Origin: VRUE01 sp963817905
GTDB taxonomy: Bacteria; Actinomycetota; Thermoleophilia; Solirubrobacterales; 70-9
DNA: 64,000 bases
Reading direction: 5' to 3'
Assembly (NCBI GenBank): GCA_963817905.1
Contig: CAWFPS010000003.1
Span: forward strand, 1,674,001-1,738,000
The position numbers and the translations under genes are program-made. Positions within the stretch are counted from its first letter, which is position 1, and each line of letters begins with the position of its first letter. Shown here piece after piece: positions 51,960 to 61,788 of this stretch. The notes under the pieces are model-generated. The model was not told the DNA's origin. It ran no database searches and saw only the letters and a list, made by a program, of their open reading frames with translations.

Positions 51960-52742
51960 TTGTTAAACTACATTACACATCTTAATCCCGGTTCCCATAC
52001 CTGGGTTACCTTCGTACATGGCGCCGGGGGTAGCTCCTCAGTATGGTATAAACAAGTCAAGGAATTCAAGGAGCATTTTAATGTACTCTTATTGGATCTT
52101 AGGGGACACGGTGATTCCCGACCGAGTTTGGTGAACACCTTTGACGAACGTTATGATTTTGACAAGATCACCGAGGACATCGTTGAGGTCATGGATTTTT
52201 TGCAAGTTGGAAAAGCACACTTTGTCGGGATTTCACTGGGCACCGTATTAATTCGGAATCTGGCCGAAAAATACCCAGTACGAGTAGAAAGCATGGTAAT
52301 GGGCGGTGCAATCATGAAACTTGACTTTAGATTTCGGTTGATGATGGGCCTGGGCAACATCTTTAAATCCTTGGTTCCGTATATTTGGCTATATAGGTTC
52401 TTTACCTTTATGATAATGCCCGATAGCAATCACAGGGAGTCTAGATTGCTATTCGTTCGTGAAGCAAAAAAACTGTACCAAAAAGAATTTATTCGGTGGT
52501 ATAAATTAGGTTCCCAAATCAATCCCTTGTTACGGTTTTTCAGGACGGTCGATATTAAGATACCCACCTTATATGTTATGGGCGGCGAAGACTATCTTTT
52601 TCTTCCTTCAGTGCGTAAAACAGTTCAAAAGAGTACAACTGCTAGTTTGCTTCTTATTGAACATTGTGGCCATGTGGTGAATGTGGAGCAACCCAAACTT
52701 TTCAATGATATGGTCATTGGTTATCTTTCCCATCCTGCGTGA
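51960..52742 (+). CDS. Alpha/beta-hydrolase
   Basis: 260 residues, starting at a TTG (51960) directly before the conserved LNYITHLNPGSHTWVTFVHG. The fold is clear: oxyanion loop FVHGAGGSSSVWYKQ, nucleophile elbow VGISLGTVL (Ser), the acid region YVMGGEDYLFLP and the histidine EHCGHVVNVEQP. No signal peptide is seen, so it is cytoplasmic or membrane-surface. The substrate is unknown; esterases, lipases and thioesterases share this fold. It stands alone between a small gene on the other strand and a secreted protein gene. Confidence 0.83.
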   Translation: MLNYITHLNPGSHTWVTFVHGAGGSSSVWYKQVKEFKEHFNVLLLDLRGHGDSRPSLVNTFDERYDFDKITEDIVEVMDFLQVGKAHFVGISLGTVLIRNLAEKYPVRVESMVMGGAIMKLDFRFRLMMGLGNIFKSLVPYIWLYRFFTFMIMPDSNHRESRLLFVREAKKLYQKEFIRWYKLGSQINPLLRFFRTVDIKIPTLYVMGGEDYLFLPSVRKTVQKSTTASLLLIEHCGHVVNVEQPKLFNDMVIGYLSHPA

Positions 52743-52785
52743 AATATACCCACTGATTGCTATACCAAATAGATAAAAGAAGTAC

Positions 52786-53289
52786 ATGCGGTCAGGAATG
52801 TTATTTTCATTACTTTTTTTCGCTTTTTTTAGTGCTAAGGCACAAAATGAGTCGTGTGCATGTTGTACTGAAAATCATAGGGATTTTGATTTTTGGGTGG
52901 GGAAGTGGGACGTGTACGATGACGCCGGGAATCGCTTGGGGACGAATACCATTGATAAAATCCAGGAAGGGTGTGTGCTTCGTGAAAATTGGATTGGCCT
53001 TAGCGGAAGTACGGGAACTAGCTTGAATTTTTTCAATTTGAAATCCAAGCAATGGGAACAACTATGGGTCGACAATTCGGGGACACCCCTTAAATTAAAA
53101 GGAAACCGAACGGGAAACCAGATGGTTCTATCTTCCGATGAATTTACCCGTGCCGATGGTAAACTTTATACAAATAGGATTAAATGGATCTTAAATGATG
53201 ACGGAACAGTACGACAACTTTGGGAAGTTCTCCAAGATGATGTTGTAATTCAAGTCGCATTCGACGGCCTATATAAAAGAAGCAATTGA
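52786..53289 (+). CDS. Secreted DUF1579-like protein
   Basis: 167 residues with a signal peptide (MRSGMLFSLLFFAFFSAKAQ) and a CACC cysteine cluster right after it. The domain DFDFWVGKWDVYDDAGNRLG, then LRENWIGLSGSTGTSLNFFN and WEQLWVDNSG, has the beta-strand rhythm of DUF1579-like lipocalin-type proteins. It is probably exported. Substrate unknown. It starts 43 bp after the hydrolase gene and ends before a strong terminator. Confidence 0.78.
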   Translation: MRSGMLFSLLFFAFFSAKAQNESCACCTENHRDFDFWVGKWDVYDDAGNRLGTNTIDKIQEGCVLRENWIGLSGSTGTSLNFFNLKSKQWEQLWVDNSGTPLKLKGNRTGNQMVLSSDEFTRADGKLYTNRIKWILNDDGTVRQLWEVLQDDVVIQVAFDGLYKRSN

Positions 53290-53315
53290 AGGACGGTCGT
53301 GGGCTACCTAAAAAT

Positions 53316-53347
53316 CGAAAACGGACGTTTTAAAACGTCCGTTTTCG
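53316..53347. terminator. Strong palindromic terminator
   Basis: A perfect 32-bp palindrome with the half CGAAAACGGACGTTTT. It lies 27 bp after the DUF1579-like gene and has A/T-rich flanks, so it can stop transcription in either direction. Confidence 0.88.
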
Positions 53348-53381
53348 GTGATTATAACCAATTTGATTGATGAATCGTAAC

Positions 53382-53585
53382 GTAAAGGGTAAAATGCAGC
53401 CCTGATTTATTGATAGCTAATTCAAATAACCGCCCATAAAAAAATGAGACTGAAGTTTTTTTAGGAGTAGTGGCCAGGGCTGCTTTACCATTATCATTTA
53501 CCCAAATTAATCGAATTGTATTGTATAATCGGGAACTGCCTATAAACATTTACTTTTCCGATGTATGCTTACTTAAGATTTACGA
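53382..53585 (+). repeat. Structured repeat element, copy X
   Basis: Inverted arms GCAGCCCTG (53396) and CAGGGCTGCTTTAC (53475-53488) span 93 bp. About 57 bp later comes AACATTTACTTTTCCGA. A second copy with the same spacing lies at 60068-60257. No protein is encoded; the 65-codon open frame on the other strand is broken in the second copy. Confidence 0.72.
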
Positions 53586-53821
53586 TTTACATTGAAAAAT
53601 AGTTTTTGTACTACGGCTAATTAATACTTCACTTACTTTTAAGGTTGAAATGAAGCCTTCGGTAAGCTTCTTCATAGCTCTTTTGACAATTTAGCCTGTA
53701 AGTCTCCTTTCAACCTATATGGGTGTCTGCCCTACGCTTTCTAAACACCCCATTTATGACCTTGTTACCAATTGCCCATCTATCTTATGCGTGGGTTTTT
53801 AGTATATTCATGCCCATCCAC

Positions 53822-54628
53822 CTAATTAATGCACGGTGCCGGATTTGGACCGAAAGGTCCTCTCACATCCCCATCGGGAGTTTCGATGGTGAACACATGT
53901 TCTTCTTCGAATGCCCCACTTGTATAGGATATAACCAATTGGGAAGTTCCGGCCGGCACTTCGATGATATGCGTTGCGGCAGATCCCGCTCCTGCTGATA
54001 CCGTATAATTGGTGCTGACACCATCGATTTCAAAAGTAAGGAAGGCACCATCCCAACCATCACCATATAAGTCTTGCATTTCGACGATCCAATTCCCCGT
54101 TATTGTTGCATCGGTAATCGGAGAGCATTTTACCAGGACAATAAAATTATAGGCTTGGCGCTGCTCTATTTGGCCAGTGATACTACCGGTGAAATTATCG
54201 TATTCAAAAACAGAACCATCGGTTCCCACAGATTTCCCCAAAAAGCGTATAAAATCGCCCCCGGAGATTTCGTCAATGCTGATTCCCAGGGCAGTTGCAA
54301 TATCAGTATAGGGAATTGAAATTTCGTTTGGGAAACTTGTCAAGGTGATCAAGGGAATCGTATCACTTGATACCCCACCCGATTCTCGGGTAACACTCAG
54401 TTCCCATGAAGCAACATTCTTGTCAAGGGCATCGACCTTACCATTGAAGGAACTTGTGGCGATATCTCCCGCAGCAACTACTGTTTCGTCTACAATGATT
54501 CGAACATATGGGGCCTTGCTGGTATCTGCCTCGAGCAGATTTAACGGGTTTTTGCTTTCATCCTCACAGCCTACAAAAGTACTAGCTATTAGCAGCAGGC
54601 TTACTATTGAATTTATTCTTATTTTCAT
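53822..54628 (-). CDS. SusCD-associated lipoprotein
   Basis: 268 residues with lipobox FVGC (Cys21), so surface- or membrane-tethered. The third gene after susC and susD, 23 bp after susD, in the place of accessory binding lipoproteins of such loci. A beta-rich domain includes the motif LYGDGWDGAFLTFEIDG near residue 188, which I have seen in other secreted Bacteroidota proteins, and a C-terminal PFGPNPAPCIN. It may bind the substrate of the SusCD transporter; that is inferred from position. The family name is unknown to me. Confidence 0.75.
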   Translation of the reverse strand: MKIRINSIVSLLLIASTFVGCEDESKNPLNLLEADTSKAPYVRIIVDETVVAAGDIATSSFNGKVDALDKNVASWELSVTRESGGVSSDTIPLITLTSFPNEISIPYTDIATALGISIDEISGGDFIRFLGKSVGTDGSVFEYDNFTGSITGQIEQRQAYNFIVLVKCSPITDATITGNWIVEMQDLYGDGWDGAFLTFEIDGVSTNYTVSAGAGSAATHIIEVPAGTSQLVISYTSGAFEEEHVFTIETPDGDVRGPFGPNPAPCIN

Positions 54629-54651
54629 TGTATCATTTTTTAATGGTTATT

Positions 54652-56373
54652 TCAATTAACAAACCCGGGGGCATTGGTATCCCAAAAAACGGGAGTATCG
54701 GGAGCTGCCTTTTGTACGATATTAATGTTATTGTCAGCAGCGGTCTGGGAATACCAGTTCGACCTAAGGAACGGGCCTGAGTCTGAAAGGAAAAAGCCAG
54801 GTTCGAGATTGTCGGGTTGGCCGGTTCTTCTGTACGTATTATAGGCCTCAATACCATTGCCCCAGAGCGCGATAAAATACTGCTCTACGATTATCCGCAA
54901 TTTATCGGTATTCGATCCGGCATCATACACGCTAAGAATATTAGCGATATGATTGTCAATTGCCGTCACGGTCGGTTCAAAGCCAGATCCTGCGGCCAAT
55001 GGTGCGCCGAAAGTCATTACCTTCTTGATCGATTCGCGAATTCCGTTTTCAAGGTAGGATCGAGCATCCCCAGTTGTTCCTAGGGTAAGCGCCGCTTCTG
55101 CCAACATAAAATAGGTATAGGATGACATCATTATCGGTGAAATCCCAGCACCTGCCAAGCCCTCGCTTACTGCCGCTGATCCCGCGACATTTCGGAATGA
55201 GTCATCGTCAAAAGGCCCGCCTACGGGATACACGCCAAAAACGGTCCTGTACGCAGCGTCTGGCGGGATTCCGTCATTGTCAAGATGATTGCGCCCCCAA
55301 AGGCCGTCAAAACCATTTATGTTCGGCACTAGGCAATACGTATTAAAACCTGCCCACCATGATGGTTCTGAAATCTCGGTGACGCATTCTTTGGTAACCA
55401 CGTCGGCACCACTAAAATCGCCTACCTGACGATAGAAGTAATAGCGAATCCTTGGATCTGCGTCATTATATTGGTTGGCTAGTAGATCCATATAGTAGTT
55501 GCACATATAAAAATCAGAGCTTGGGCCCGCCCCATCAAAATTGGCGGCGAAAAAAGGGTGCCGGCTGTCTGGGGCGGCATTACTGGTCGACCATTGAAAT
55601 TGAAGGTCGTCAGCTGTATCAAGAATCAATTGATTGCCAGCTATCAAATCATTGATTACCGAGGTAGAGGTAGCGGACCCAAATCCTTCCTCATTGGCCA
55701 ATCGTGTTTGCAAATAGAGCTTTAGCCGCATAGTATTGGCCGCTTTTTTCCACTTACCTTCATCACCATTATAAAATAGGTCATTCGTGGGTAGCACGAG
55801 TTCCTCTTTGTCGAGATTGTCGATGGCCGTTACCAATAATTGGTCTAATGCTTTGTAGATAGAAGCACCAGAATCAACTTTGGGATTTAAGATACCTTCT
55901 CCGCCCTTTGCTGCTTCTGAGTAAGGGACATCACCAAAAAAGTCGACCATGCTCATCATTACATATGCCTCAAGAATTTGCCCAATGGCTATGTGGGTAT
56001 ATTGTCCGGCACTCTCGGCAATCGGATTCATAGTGCGTATATCGATCAGCATACGGGCATAAACATTGTCCCATACCCGGTCAAAATCAGTTGGATCATT
56101 CAATTCCCTATAGGTAGGCCCCCCGCCGTTCAACATGCGTACTGGTTGCATCCCAAATTGGCTTAGACCATCCTCATTGCGATCTTCCTCCCCTGAATGA
56201 ATTTCCGCTACCTGTTGTTGAATCTGGTTGAGAAAGAAATCCACGCTGGCTTGGGAAGGGTTCAAGGCGTTAGGACTAGGCACTACGGCAAGTTCGACCG
56301 TATCACATCCCATTAAAAGTAAAAGTGATGAGGCGGTAAGTAATAAACCGGTAATAGTGAAAACTTTTTTCAT
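54652..56373 (-). CDS. SusD/RagB family outer-membrane lipoprotein
   Basis: 573 residues. Signal and lipobox LLLMGC (Cys23). A SusD/RagB-like chain follows: LNPSQASVDFFLNQIQQQVA, QILEAYVMMSMVDFFGDVPY (the typical GDVPY), WKKAANTMRLKLYLQTRLAN, SSYTYFMLAEAALTLG, and a C-terminal FIALWGNGIEAYNTYRRTG. SusD proteins sit as a lid on the SusC channel and grip the substrate. It follows susC by 26 bp and precedes the accessory lipoprotein. The substrate, glycan or peptide, cannot be told. Confidence 0.93.
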   Translation of the reverse strand: MKKVFTITGLLLTASSLLLLMGCDTVELAVVPSPNALNPSQASVDFFLNQIQQQVAEIHSGEEDRNEDGLSQFGMQPVRMLNGGGPTYRELNDPTDFDRVWDNVYARMLIDIRTMNPIAESAGQYTHIAIGQILEAYVMMSMVDFFGDVPYSEAAKGGEGILNPKVDSGASIYKALDQLLVTAIDNLDKEELVLPTNDLFYNGDEGKWKKAANTMRLKLYLQTRLANEEGFGSATSTSVINDLIAGNQLILDTADDLQFQWSTSNAAPDSRHPFFAANFDGAGPSSDFYMCNYYMDLLANQYNDADPRIRYYFYRQVGDFSGADVVTKECVTEISEPSWWAGFNTYCLVPNINGFDGLWGRNHLDNDGIPPDAAYRTVFGVYPVGGPFDDDSFRNVAGSAAVSEGLAGAGISPIMMSSYTYFMLAEAALTLGTTGDARSYLENGIRESIKKVMTFGAPLAAGSGFEPTVTAIDNHIANILSVYDAGSNTDKLRIIVEQYFIALWGNGIEAYNTYRRTGQPDNLEPGFFLSDSGPFLRSNWYSQTAADNNINIVQKAAPDTPVFWDTNAPGFVN

Positions 56374-56399
56374 AATATCATATTTTTATTTCATGAATT

Positions 56400-59300
56400 C
56401 TAGAAAGAGGCCCTAAAGGTAAATCCATAGCGTCTGGTAGATGGCCCGGTAATAAAGTCGATTCCTTGGCCATTTCCCACGCCTGTACTTGAGGCATTGG
56501 TGTCATAATTAAGCGTACTTTCAAAATTTATGGCCTTGAACCATAAATTGGTTCCGGATAGTGTGAATGACATACTGCCAAAAGGGGTGTTCTTCAAGAG
56601 TTCCTTGGGGATGCTATAGCCCAAAGATGCCTCTTGAATGCGTATGGTCGAACCGTCAAAAACCCCTAGTTCATTGATGTCCCCCCCATAAAAAGTGTTG
56701 AAACCGAATTCTGTTGAACTAATGGCAACATCATTGGGAGTGCCATCGGCCTTGACACCGGGAAGTACATAGTTTGATTCCCGATCGATCGGATTATCGG
56801 GATCTACCGTGCCACGCCCAATTAGTGCTCCTGCCGTAACCGAATAGATATCCCCTCCGTGGCGATACTGCAGGTTGGCCGATAAGGTCAACCCTTTGTA
56901 GGTAAGCGTCGGGATGAATCCTGTGGTCCAGTCTGGATTGGGATCGCCGATTTCGGTTATATTATTATCAACCAGATATAATCCATTGCCACCTACCACG
57001 CGATCACCATTGGTATCCCTCAAGAAGGTCGTTCCTAGGAAAACCCCAAATGGTCTCCCTTTTACGGCATAATTTGCGGCCTCTCCGGCAATGGCATCTG
57101 TAAGTAGGATGTTATTGGTACCATCGGCAAGATCGGTAACGATGGTTTCATTAGCTGTGAAATTACCCGCTATATTTAACCCAAAGCGGTCTCCACCACC
57201 TCGAAAAATTGTTAGATCATAGTCGATCTCTACTCCTTGTGATTGAATTTCACCAATATTTACGAACGTACTTAGGAATCCAGTTGAACTATCAAGGGTG
57301 CGATTGGTAATCAAGTCGCTCGTAGTTTTATTATAGAGACTCACGTTCAAATTTAATCGGTTGAATAACCGCGTATCAATACCAACTTCCAATTCCTCGA
57401 CTTTTTCAGGTACCAAATTCCTATTTCCAAGCGCATCTGAAACAGTATTGCCGGAAATTACATTCCCATTACTATCAATAAGATTACGAGCACCTAAGGT
57501 TAACACATCACGTGTGTTGAAAGGGGTAGGGAATCCGGCCGAAGAACCATATCCGAAACGAAGTTTCAGATAGTTGATAGCATTGCTCTGCATATTTTTA
57601 AAGGCCGCGGTAGGCACAAATGAGATACTGGCACCTGGATAGAAAAGTGAATTATTTTCCCTTTCCAAGGTAGACGACCAGTCGTTCCTGCCCACCATAT
57701 TGAGATATATGTAGTCCTTAAAGCCCAAGGTAGCGTCTAGATACAGCCCAACTAGGTTTTCCTCAAAGTTTTGGGCCATATTGAGAGTTGAAAATGAATT
57801 TATTGAAGACGGAGTGGTAAAATTATAATGCTCCAGCACTCCGAATACGAGTTGGCCTGTACTTTCAAGTCCGTCCTGGGCGTAAACGTCTCTCCTGCTA
57901 TTGGCCCCTAGGGTAACTTTTAAATTTAGATCTTCGGTTAAATTCTTGTCTGAACTCAGTATCAAATCATGATTCATAATAGAATTTCGAACAGCCGTAG
58001 TCCGTAAGATTCCCAAGGCCGGGCCGTTGACGCCCCCTTTATTTTGACCATACGAATTCAGCTCGGTGTAGGTGTCAAGCCCGACACGATACGTCAAATT
58101 TAGCCACTCGTTGAAATCATAGCCCAACGACATGGAACCTAGGAATCGATCCGTATTTTGACTTGTCTTTGCATTCGCCACGGTCCAATATGGGTTCTGG
58201 ATGTCATTACCCGATCGGTAATAAAGGCTCCTACCATCAGCGGCTTGAAACGGAATGTTGGTTAAATCAACACTCCTAGGGGTATAAAGGACGTCACCAA
58301 AAATAGCGGAACCCTGAAATGCGGCGCCACTACCGGTACTAACTGCATTTGGCGGTGATTTGTAACCGGTTCGTATAAAATTGAATACCCCTGACGCCGT
58401 TAATTTGTTCGAAAGCTGGGCACTACCACCTAGGCTAAAATTGTTCCTTAACAAATTGTTTCCCGGGGTTACTCCTGCATCTTCGGTACGACCATAATTG
58501 GCATTGAAATTCACTTTTTCCGAACCACCACGAACGTTGATCGATGTACTATAGACATACCCTGTTCTAAAGAATTCCTCTACCCCGTTATAGGGTTTGT
58601 ATTCATATGGTACATTTAAAAGGTCTTCATACCCTGCGATGAGCGTTGGGTCGGCTATATAATTAAAAGGATGTCGTAATAAGGCCACACCGTTAGGACC
58701 ATTTCCAGTATATTGTCCTGCAACGGCTATACCATCATCATCCGTTCTGTCGAATCTCGGCCCCCAGTTACTGAAAAAGAACCCGAAACCTTGATGAAAA
58801 CCACCCCCATAATTGTCTTGATACTTAGGAAGTACCGCTTTTGAAAGAAATACCGATTGATTTACGGTAACTTCTGTTTTATTTGAGGCTTGCCCTGATT
58901 CCGAATTTTTTGTCGTTATGAGAATGACCCCATTGCGACCTCTGTTTCCGTAAAGTACGGTAGCACTCAACCCCTTAAGTACGTTTACACTTTCGATGGT
59001 GTTGGGATCGATGTCAAGGAATCGGCTTGATTCTGTGTTTCCGTCCAGAAAATTAGACTGGGTGTTGGTGCCCGAATCGAAGGGAACGCCGTCGACGATG
59101 AACAAGGGTTGATTCGATTGCGTGGCCGAAGAATACCCTCGAATAATAATGTTTGTTCCAGATCCTGAGAGGCCATTGTTCGCGGTTATATTTACCCCGG
59201 CGACCTTGCCACTCAATATTCTGGCGACATCGGCTTCGGGTCGTGATTCAACCTGGTCAGATTCGACCGTGGTGACCGCATAGCCCAGAGACCTTTTCTC

Positions 59301-59636
59301 ACGAACAATGCCTTGTGCCGTGACCACTACTTCTTCTAGGGCCTGTGCATCCTCTTCCATTTGAAGATTGATGACATCATTAGGTCCTACGGTAATTTCA
59401 ACAGTCTTCTGTCCTAGATAGGAGAAAACAAGCACCTGACCTTCCGTAACTGAAATGCTATAATTACCATCAAAATCAGACTGTACGCCCCTTGTTGTTC
59501 CTTTAACCAAAATATTGACACCCGGAAGGGCGATTTGGTCTTCGGCGGTTATCGTTCCCGTAACTGTTTTTTCTTGTGAATATGCCCACGATACTCCAAT
59601 GAGTAGCACAATCATCCAAATACATTTTTTTTTCAT
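56400..59636 (-). CDS. SusC/RagA family TonB-linked outer-membrane protein
   Basis: 1078 residues with a signal peptide (ending WAYSQ). Residues 25-110 are a CarboxypepD_reg-like domain (TVTGTITAEDQIALPGVNIL). The plug follows, with EEVVVTAQGIVREKRSLGYA, GLSGSGTNIIIRGYSS and VNVLKGLSATVLYGNRGRNG. The rest is a 22-strand-type barrel ending in RRYGFTFRASF. It is the active importer of the locus, powered by TonB. It is the first gene of susC-susD-lipoprotein. The AraC-type hybrid gene 631 bp upstream on the same strand is a candidate regulator. Confidence 0.95.
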   Translation of the reverse strand: MKKKCIWMIVLLIGVSWAYSQEKTVTGTITAEDQIALPGVNILVKGTTRGVQSDFDGNYSISVTEGQVLVFSYLGQKTVEITVGPNDVINLQMEEDAQALEEVVVTAQGIVREKRSLGYAVTTVESDQVESRPEADVARILSGKVAGVNITANNGLSGSGTNIIIRGYSSATQSNQPLFIVDGVPFDSGTNTQSNFLDGNTESSRFLDIDPNTIESVNVLKGLSATVLYGNRGRNGVILITTKNSESGQASNKTEVTVNQSVFLSKAVLPKYQDNYGGGFHQGFGFFFSNWGPRFDRTDDDGIAVAGQYTGNGPNGVALLRHPFNYIADPTLIAGYEDLLNVPYEYKPYNGVEEFFRTGYVYSTSINVRGGSEKVNFNANYGRTEDAGVTPGNNLLRNNFSLGGSAQLSNKLTASGVFNFIRTGYKSPPNAVSTGSGAAFQGSAIFGDVLYTPRSVDLTNIPFQAADGRSLYYRSGNDIQNPYWTVANAKTSQNTDRFLGSMSLGYDFNEWLNLTYRVGLDTYTELNSYGQNKGGVNGPALGILRTTAVRNSIMNHDLILSSDKNLTEDLNLKVTLGANSRRDVYAQDGLESTGQLVFGVLEHYNFTTPSSINSFSTLNMAQNFEENLVGLYLDATLGFKDYIYLNMVGRNDWSSTLERENNSLFYPGASISFVPTAAFKNMQSNAINYLKLRFGYGSSAGFPTPFNTRDVLTLGARNLIDSNGNVISGNTVSDALGNRNLVPEKVEELEVGIDTRLFNRLNLNVSLYNKTTSDLITNRTLDSSTGFLSTFVNIGEIQSQGVEIDYDLTIFRGGGDRFGLNIAGNFTANETIVTDLADGTNNILLTDAIAGEAANYAVKGRPFGVFLGTTFLRDTNGDRVVGGNGLYLVDNNITEIGDPNPDWTTGFIPTLTYKGLTLSANLQYRHGGDIYSVTAGALIGRGTVDPDNPIDRESNYVLPGVKADGTPNDVAISSTEFGFNTFYGGDINELGVFDGSTIRIQEASLGYSIPKELLKNTPFGSMSFTLSGTNLWFKAINFESTLNYDTNASSTGVGNGQGIDFITGPSTRRYGFTFRASF

Positions 59637-59846
59637 ATGAAGAAATTTAATGAGTTAGTTATGAGTAAACCATTCAATTAACAGACCTAGGAGAATTTGA
59701 AAAAAATTCTAAATCTTGCACCCGATGGATAAGAAATATCTTTGATTTTTAATTTTAGGACTATTCGTCCTAGAGCCGTTATCTCAGTAATTAGTCATTG
59801 AGGTCAAAGAAACACCCTCTTAACAAAATTTTGGGAAATACTGATA

Positions 59847-59863
59847 AACGTTTACCTTACCGA
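59847..59863 (+). repeat. Extra copy of the AACGTTTAC motif
   Basis: AACGTTTACCTTACCGA matches the motif closing both copies of the repeat (60227, AACGTTTACTTGACCGA; 53545, AACATTTACTTTTCCGA). It stands alone about 210 bp upstream of susC, without the hairpin part. Confidence 0.6.
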
Positions 59864-60067
59864 CAAATAATTACCTTTATTTTACGCTTAGTTCAAAGGA
59901 GAAATCAGGACTTAATTATGAACATTTCAAATTAATTTTCTTCCCATGCTTAGTCGATAGGCCAATGTCATAGGAAGACATGAATGAAAGAAGAACGGCG
60001 TCATGCCTTGTTAGGCGTAAGACACTAGGAAAGCGTGATTGAAATTAATTACGAAAAAAGAAATTAT

Positions 60068-60257
60068 GTAAAGGGCAGCCCTGAATAGGTTCGATGACTA
60101 ATACAAACGATACTCTAAACTATGAAGGTAGATTTCCAGTTGAGGTACTTCTTCAGAGCTGCTTTACATTTAAGGGTTGTCATTCAAAATAACATGCTCT
60201 TGGGCGTTTGATAGGAAATGCTTATCAACGTTTACTTGACCGATAAAAACTTACGAA
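60068..60257 (+). repeat. Structured repeat element, copy Y
   Basis: Inverted arms GCAGCCCTGA (60075) and CAGAGCTGCTTTAC (60154-60167) span exactly 93 bp, the same as in copy X, and AACGTTTACTTGACCGA follows about 60 bp later. Same orientation as copy X. It lies right after the AraC-type gene stop, and the two copies bracket the susC-susD-lipoprotein genes. Confidence 0.72.
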
Positions 60258-60267
60258 CTATTTACCC

Positions 60268-61788
60268 TTAGGTAATAATCGATAGTTTTTGATATTCACT
60301 TGGAGTTAGATTCGTGTCTTTTTTGAAGGCCTTGTTGAAGGTGACCTTGTTGTTGTAGCCAACTTCATAGGCAACATCGATAATATTCAGGTTTTTTTGG
60401 GAATCTTGGTTAAGAATTTCCTTTGCTTCTTGGATTCGATATTTATTGACAAGCTCGTAAAAACTAACTTTAAAATGTTCATTGATAACTTGTGAGGCAT
60501 TATGTCGAGTTGTATTCAATTTAGCTGCTAAAAGTTCAAGGCTAATATCACTTTCCTTATATATTTTTTCGGTATCGAAAAGCCAGATTATCTGTTCCAT
60601 CAATTCTTTAGATAGACTTTTGGTAAGCCCTGATTTTTCATATTTGTAGAAAAGGCGATTGTCAAGGGCATAAATGCCGCTAAATACCAAGGGCTGTACA
60701 TTTGCCGAATAGCCTACATACAATACCATTAGAGCCATAAATACGATGGGCGTGTGATAGAAAAACCCAAATGAAATTTGGTTGGCAATCAAGATGCCAT
60801 AAATCGCATAGGTAATGATATAAAATATGTGTAATTGAAAAATATTTTTTTGCCAGGATTTATTCGGACTGCTTATTTCCCCGTTGTTTTTAGATTTTAA
60901 ATATACTTTTCTAATATAATACCCATAGATCATTAAAGAAATCAATTTTAGGAGGACAATAATTGTCAAATGCCTTGAATCAGATGGTCCTAGGCCATTG
61001 TTTAGCTGTTCTAGCATAATTGTCAATTTATCATGGGCGGGTAGCGCATAAATAGGGATAATATAAATTAAGAACAGGAGGGTAGGTGCAAGATGCCACA
61101 AGTCTGACTTCTTAAATCGGTATTGCTCCGAAATTCTTTTAAAGTAAAAATAAAGTAATGGGCCGTAGAGAAATGAAAAAACGGTTGACATTAGATAGGA
61201 ATGCGGAAATTCAAATTGATAGTTCGTAATATTAAGACAGATGTGAAGAATAAAAAAAGAATGGATGAAGATGAACCCACTGATAAGGATTTTGGCCGCC
61301 GTATCGATCTTTCTGTTGAAATTTATCACGACCGCAATATAAAATCCTATTAAGGCGACATAAAGATATAAAAATGACCAAATGGTTATTTTCGGGGTAT
61401 ATTTTTCCGCCAGCTCCCTGAACTCAGCCGAATTCTTGATTTTTGAAAAACCGTCATTGCCTATAAATGATGTATTGAATTCCTTTAAAAGGTACTTCTT
61501 GATATATTTTACAGCTGCTGTAGGATTATTCAAGGCCGCATGGCTCAATGACATATTTTTAAGGACATGAACCTGTTCTATTCCGGGGCTGTCTATGATT
61601 AATCTATATTTTTCAAGGGCTTTTGAAAAGTATTGAGCATGAAATAATTTATCTGCCTCCGCCAAAACCTCTTCGGCCTTGAAATCGGATTTGTTCATCA
61701 AATCATCTTGGTAATTTATTGATTTGATCGCATTGATATGGAAAACATTGGAAAATAAAAGTAACAGGAAAATTACTTGGTGTCTCAT
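60268..61788 (-). CDS. Membrane-bound TPR/AraC hybrid transcriptional regulator
   Basis: 506 residues in three parts: a signal-like N-terminus and a helical TPR-like stretch (residues 35-125), a region of about seven membrane segments (135-360), and a cytoplasmic AraC-type helix-turn-helix (about 400-506). The last part includes ISLELLAAKLNTTRHNASQV, FYELVNKYRIQEAKEI and IIDVAYEVGYNNKVTFNKAF, ending TNLTPSEYQKL. Such proteins are frequent in flavobacteria and probably sense an outside or membrane signal. It lies upstream of susC on the same strand and may regulate that locus; this is inferred from position. Confidence 0.88.
   Translation of the reverse strand: MRHQVIFLLLLFSNVFHINAIKSINYQDDLMNKSDFKAEEVLAEADKLFHAQYFSKALEKYRLIIDSPGIEQVHVLKNMSLSHAALNNPTAAVKYIKKYLLKEFNTSFIGNDGFSKIKNSAEFRELAEKYTPKITIWSFLYLYVALIGFYIAVVINFNRKIDTAAKILISGFIFIHSFFILHICLNITNYQFEFPHSYLMSTVFSFLYGPLLYFYFKRISEQYRFKKSDLWHLAPTLLFLIYIIPIYALPAHDKLTIMLEQLNNGLGPSDSRHLTIIVLLKLISLMIYGYYIRKVYLKSKNNGEISSPNKSWQKNIFQLHIFYIITYAIYGILIANQISFGFFYHTPIVFMALMVLYVGYSANVQPLVFSGIYALDNRLFYKYEKSGLTKSLSKELMEQIIWLFDTEKIYKESDISLELLAAKLNTTRHNASQVINEHFKVSFYELVNKYRIQEAKEILNQDSQKNLNIIDVAYEVGYNNKVTFNKAFKKDTNLTPSEYQKLSIIT

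Noticed and set aside
53352..53549. 65-codon minus-strand open frame
   Set aside because: It lies in the repeat element; the matching frame in the second copy contains a stop, and there is no start-site support.
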